Shown here: piece after piece, positions 60,324 through 64,000 of the stretch | How positions within the stretch are numbered: position 1 is the first letter of the stretch | How the letters are laid out: every line of letters starts with the position of its first letter | Assembly (NCBI GenBank): GCA_003260075.1 | Contig: QLIY01000338.1 | Coordinates: 90,289-154,288, forward strand | Length of the DNA: 64,000 nucleotides | Direction of reading: 5' to 3' | Origin: Phallusia mammillata | Lineage: Eukaryota > Chordata > Ascidiacea > Phlebobranchia > Ascidiidae | Notes under the pieces: generated by a model | What the model saw: only the letters and a program-made list of their open reading frames with translations | Told to the model about the DNA's origin: nothing | Database searches by the model: none | Translations under genes and position numbers: made by a program

Positions 60324-62659
60324 ATGAAGTTCTTCGCCGTTCTTACTTTCTTTTGCGCCATCGGACTTGCTCTCAGCGGTTAGATGCTTTGCTTGTTTGT
60401 TTTTTCTAATGACTGAGGCAACTCTGAATGCTTTTCAAATCAAATTAAGGGTTGGGTGGGATTTGAACCTATAAGTTTGTGTCTTTATCCTGTTTTGTTT
60501 TAGAGCGTCCATTCCATCCACTCAATGCTCCGTTCATGCCGGGAAGCAATCAAAAAATCATCAATGGTCAAGAAGCCGTTGAAGGTGCCTGGCCATGGCA
60601 GGTAAGATAATAATCTTTGCCAATTTGCTAAGTTTTTCCGTACATGTTAGGCAAGCAAGACTTCATTATATTCTGTAGGTTTCTCTTCAACGGTTCAACA
60701 GCCACTTTTGCGGAGGTTCGCTTATTGCTAAAGGATTCGTGATGTCGGCTGCCCATTGCGCCGTATACCAGAGGTACTCCATTCTGTTTTTAAGATTTCT
60801 TCAAAAATAACTACTTGCAAAGGCGCGGATCACGAGGGGACATGTCCTCCCAATATTTGAAATTTAATTGAAATGTTTTTTTCGAGTATATGTTGTGAAG
60901 TATCTCACAAAACCTACGTAGCGCTGCATTATGCATGCGTTTAGTTCATCGAGACCAGACCCTAAAGAAGCAAAAAAGCAACAACCATGTTATATCAAAA
61001 AATTAGTTAAAGAACGAAGTAAATAATTTTCATTTTTTGCGCCCTTGCCTAATAATATTAAAGTAAACATAGTTTCATCAGCCCTGAAGCGTTTAGTTCA
61101 AGGTTTCTCTCAAAACTTTTTTTGACTTGTTCATCTTTTCCAGTGGCGTCACGGCCAACATGGGATCAATCGAGTGGGCAAACTGTCCCCAAAAGATCGC
61201 TGTGACCAATTTTGAGCAACATTCCCAGTACAATGACCAAACTTATGACTACGATTACAGCATTGTAACTCTTGCATATGAAGCCTCTTTGGATAACAAC
61301 GTAAGTGAACTAACTTATTTCATTCTTGTTCACTGGCCAAACCTAAAATAACTCATAAACGGTTAGTTGGTTTGTTAGTTGCCATAAATTTAAATCACGC
61401 ATTTCGTTGTTGCTAGGTTGCATTGGTTGATCTCGTCGAAGCAGGAGTCGAATACCCAGCCGGAACCACGGCCATCACCACTGGATGGGGCTACACCATT
61501 CGTTTCCCAGGTAGTGAAGTTCAAACTAAAAAATTGAGGCACTCTGTTGCACCTTAAAAAATGTTTGATTTAAGACAACGTAGGAGGTGCAAGCCGGGCC
61601 AAGTTCGGAAAAACGCTTTAAGGTTTAATTAGGGTCTGACTTTACACTCTATGTCAGTATTTTTTTTAAATATATTTAACTAGCAAAGTAGTCAGTTGCA
61701 GGACCTAACCTAATGCCAAACGGGGTCTTTAAAAACGATTCGGGTTTCGGGCTTGTCATTTCGGAATAGGGGCCCACTTTCATGCACGTTTACAACTCTT
61801 AAGTCACGTTATTAGTTGTGTTTAAACTATTTTGGTTTTTTGACAGCCACGATTCCTGCTAACTTGCAAGTTGCAGACATTCCCTTGGTGTCTCAGAGCG
61901 ATTGCCAGGAATTCTGGGGTTCTATGGATATTACTGATCGAATGCAATGTGCCGCTGGTAACAATGATTCATCGTCTTGCATGGTAAGAACCACGTGGTT
62001 TTAGTAAACCTGTAATTTAAAGTCGTATAAACAGGGTTGCCATAACGACCCAAGACTTGTCCTTATTTTAAAGGGCGATGTCTTAGTAAAATTTATTGTC
62101 CTTATTTCTAAGAAATGTCCTTGTTTTTTTTTTCCTAATTCCTTATTTTGTTTTAGTTTTAACAATAAAAGGAACAAACTTAGTGAAATAATAGTAAAGT
62201 CCCTGCTACAGGTAAAAGTAAACCCAGACCTGAACTGTAGCTGGAAGCAGATTATTTTTGGCCAAATATATGTCATAGCTCGTGTAAATGCAAAGATTTG
62301 TTCGAACACGTTCGTTTCGTTTCGTATTAAAATTTAATTTTTCAGTTGTCCTAATTTTGAGTCTACTTCGATGGCAACCCTGCGTATAAATGTTACCCAG
62401 TTTATGCTAGCAGGGTTTAATTTGGCTTTTAAACAAATTATTTATAATACATGCAAAGTTGAACACTAGACGTAAGATATGGAAACATAAGTTATTCAGA
62501 AAAGCAAACTTTTTTGTTACACAAAAGGATAGTTTGGTTGCATTATCATTTTTAGTTCTGTTGGTTTTTAGGTTACCAGTCTGCCAAAGAATTAGTGACN
62601 CTGGTTACGCCAAGATCAGCGCTGCACGTTCCTGGATCGACGGCCAGATTGGCAACTAA
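60324..62659 (+). CDS. Chymotrypsin-like serine protease 3, broken in the last exon
   Basis: Exons: 60324-60378, 60504-60601, 60679-60773, 61144-61300, 61417-61510, 61847-61983, then only the end of exon 7 (62601-62659). The signal peptide is [18 protein letters not shown] and activation is before IINGQ. His is in SAAHC and Asp in DYDYSIVTL. The frame and exon sizes of exons 1-3 and 5 match gene 1 or gene 2 exactly. Exon 6 ends SSSCM, implying Ser at position 189. The first two-thirds of exon 7, with the catalytic Ser, is missing. At the n (62600) the sequence jumps to a stretch identical to gene 2. The donor of exon 1 is GTTAGA, where the others have GTAAGA. It is either a misassembly or a gene-conversion product with a deletion. 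Confidence 0.75.
61580..61800. repeat. GGGCC-type dispersed repeat in intron 5 of protease gene 3
   Basis: Contains ggtgcaagccgggccaagttcg at one end and gggcttgtcatttcgg...acgtttacaactctt at the other, related to the copies at 59.96 and 63.3 kb. Confidence 0.45.
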
Positions 62660-62909
62660 ACAGAATCAATCATTGGTTCTGCTGACAACACCGTAATTGT
62701 GTCATCGTGATTCGACAAATAAAACCAACAAAAAAACTTCATGTGTCAACAGTTCAGTTATTTAGAAAGAAAGTCAAAATCTGAATAGTAATGTCTCTCT
62801 TAAACGCAGACAGATAATAAAATGTCAGTTGTTTACTTTATATGGAACATGATACAATAACTTCTTTGCCATATTGTGTTTTGGTCACGTACATCTTGAT
62901 GCAGCAAAC
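62601..62909. repeat. 309-bp segment identical to 57529-57837
   Basis: From the base after the n, every base I compared matches the end of protease gene 2 and its 3' flank, offset by 5,072. After 62909 the two diverge to an ordinary paralogue level. Confidence 0.85.
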
Positions 62910-63709
62910 TTAGTAACACATCATGGCGATATGGCAAGAAAACACAGGACACAGCTGTGGAAACCTTACGTTCAAAAATATGCTAAAATATCACTAAGGG
63001 AGGGGGAACAATTGTTAAAAACGCAGCAGCTGTACCTGGTAACGAGAAAGGGCCTGGGAGGTTGATAACTGTGGCGCTCAATGCGACTTGGTTTGGCGAT
63101 ATAGGTGGATTCAAACCGGTTGAATAAAAGACAATTCGTCATCTTTGTCATCAGACACAGAATCTGGTTCCAAAAGTTTCCGCTTGCAAACCAACAACCG
63201 AACCTAACGAGAAAAAAATGTCAAAAACATAACAAAAAACGGTCAGCTTTATCTTAATACAAAATACAATTACTGATTGTGATCAAACATATTTGTAAGT
63301 CGGGTCGCGATTTTTTAATCAGGTCCAGACTTGAATTTTTTCACTAAACCGGGCTCAATTTGGGCCTGACTTCACACTAGGCCTCATTTGTGCCGCAATT
63401 TCACATTTCGGGTTTAGTTTAAAAATTCGGGTTCGGGCCAAGTGTTAGACCCACGTACAACTCTTAATCAAAATCCCATCATTCCTGAGTGCGAAGTTTA
63501 TTCTACGAGTCTAGTGTTGTTGAAATAACCTTTGTGCGACATTGTGGACGAACAGATGGTGTTTTTCCCAAATGAATTTCTCAAAAACACGGCGAAAGTT
63601 CAACGTTGTTCGGTGAGAACTGAAACAGAACGCCACAGCAGCGCGTATAAAGTACACGAGCTCTACAAGAACAGTTTCATTGTAAACTTCAGTGACAACG
63701 ACAAAAAAG
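62910..63709 (+). promoter_or_regulatory. Upstream region of protease gene 4 with PTF1-like site
   Basis: The bipartite site is CAGATG (63553-63558), N5, TTTCCCA (63564-63570). TATAAAG is at 63646-63652, 64 bp before the ATG. A GGGCC-type repeat fills about 63296-63470. The rest is decayed homology to the flank of gene 2. Confidence 0.6.
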
Positions 63710-63764
63710 ATGAAGGTCTTCGCCGTTCTTACTTTCTTCTGCGCCATCGGACTTGCTCTTAGCG
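63710..63764 (+). CDS. Chymotrypsin-like serine protease 4, first exon (cut by window end)
   Basis: Encodes [18 protein letters not shown] plus one base, identical in peptide to gene 1, and ends at a GTAAGA donor. The remaining exons must lie beyond 64000. The intron start contains the same gattcgaaccc motif as the intron 1 copies of the other genes. Confidence 0.8.
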
Positions 63765-64000
63765 GTAAGATGCTTTGCTTGATTTTTGCTTGCTGCTTGT
63801 GAATCACTTATTGGGTCAAAGATATTACTGTTAGGCACCATCTAGTGCAGCCACGGCCTTTAGACGGTTTGGATCGGATTCGAACCCACAAGATTTGAAT
63901 TCAGGGAAAAATATTTAGACTGGATAACATAAATGAATTTTACCGACTAAAGCAGTGGTTCCCAAACTTTTTCATATTTTTTTTCAAAACGGTCCCTTTG
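63765..64000 (+). other. Start of intron 1 of protease gene 4
   Basis: Intronic. It ends in cagtggttcccaaacttttt at 63953-63972, which looks like the left end of another hAT-like element whose right end is outside the window. Confidence 0.5.

Overview
The window is animal genomic DNA. It is AT-rich, genes are split by short GT-AG introns, and protein-coding genes are dense. The gene set and compact layout fit a tunicate such as Ciona. That is an inference, because no species-specific marker can be checked here. I rebuilt the genes by hand from splice sites, reading phase and family similarity. Every complete model sums to a multiple of three, once stated assembly defects are allowed for.

Layout. 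1-5.6 kb: no gene. 5.7-14.8 kb (+): a neuron navigator (NAV/unc-53) AAA+ gene in 14 exons. 17.1-22.2 kb (-): the conserved C-terminal part of nucleolar protein NOL8. 22.5-25.7 kb (-): a PhyH-type Fe(II)/2-oxoglutarate dioxygenase. 26.8-28.8 kb (-): a torsin-1A-interacting protein (LAP1/LULL1 family). 29.5-31.3 kb (-): intronless DEAD-box helicase DDX18. 32.1-34.0 kb (+): DNTTIP2 (Fcf2 domain). 34.7-47.3 kb (-): a large intracellular 5'-nucleotidase/metallophosphoesterase. 50.3-64 kb (+): a tandem array of chymotrypsin-like serine proteases, with two intact-looking or repairable models (one damaged by C runs), one model broken at an N, one signal-exon relic and one gene cut by the window edge.

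Three of the seven single-copy genes (NOL8, DDX18, DNTTIP2) act in nucleolar pre-rRNA processing. DDX18 and DNTTIP2 are divergent, about 0.9 kb apart. The protease genes share a TATA-like box 64-68 bp before the ATG, a signal-peptide exon and intron phases. Repeatedly, their upstream DNA carries a bipartite CANNTG-N5-TTTCCCA motif that looks like the PTF1 site of vertebrate exocrine pancreas genes. This is the most interesting biological signal in the window.

The sequence also carries a strong artefact. Runs of 10 or more G (6.8-13.2 kb) or C (55-57.5 kb) sit between near-identical repeated flanks, or replace exon sequence. They break otherwise conserved exons of the NAV gene and of the second protease gene, so they are probably assembly junctions rather than biology. 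Several non-autonomous transposons with clear terminal inverted repeats and target-site duplications lie in introns.
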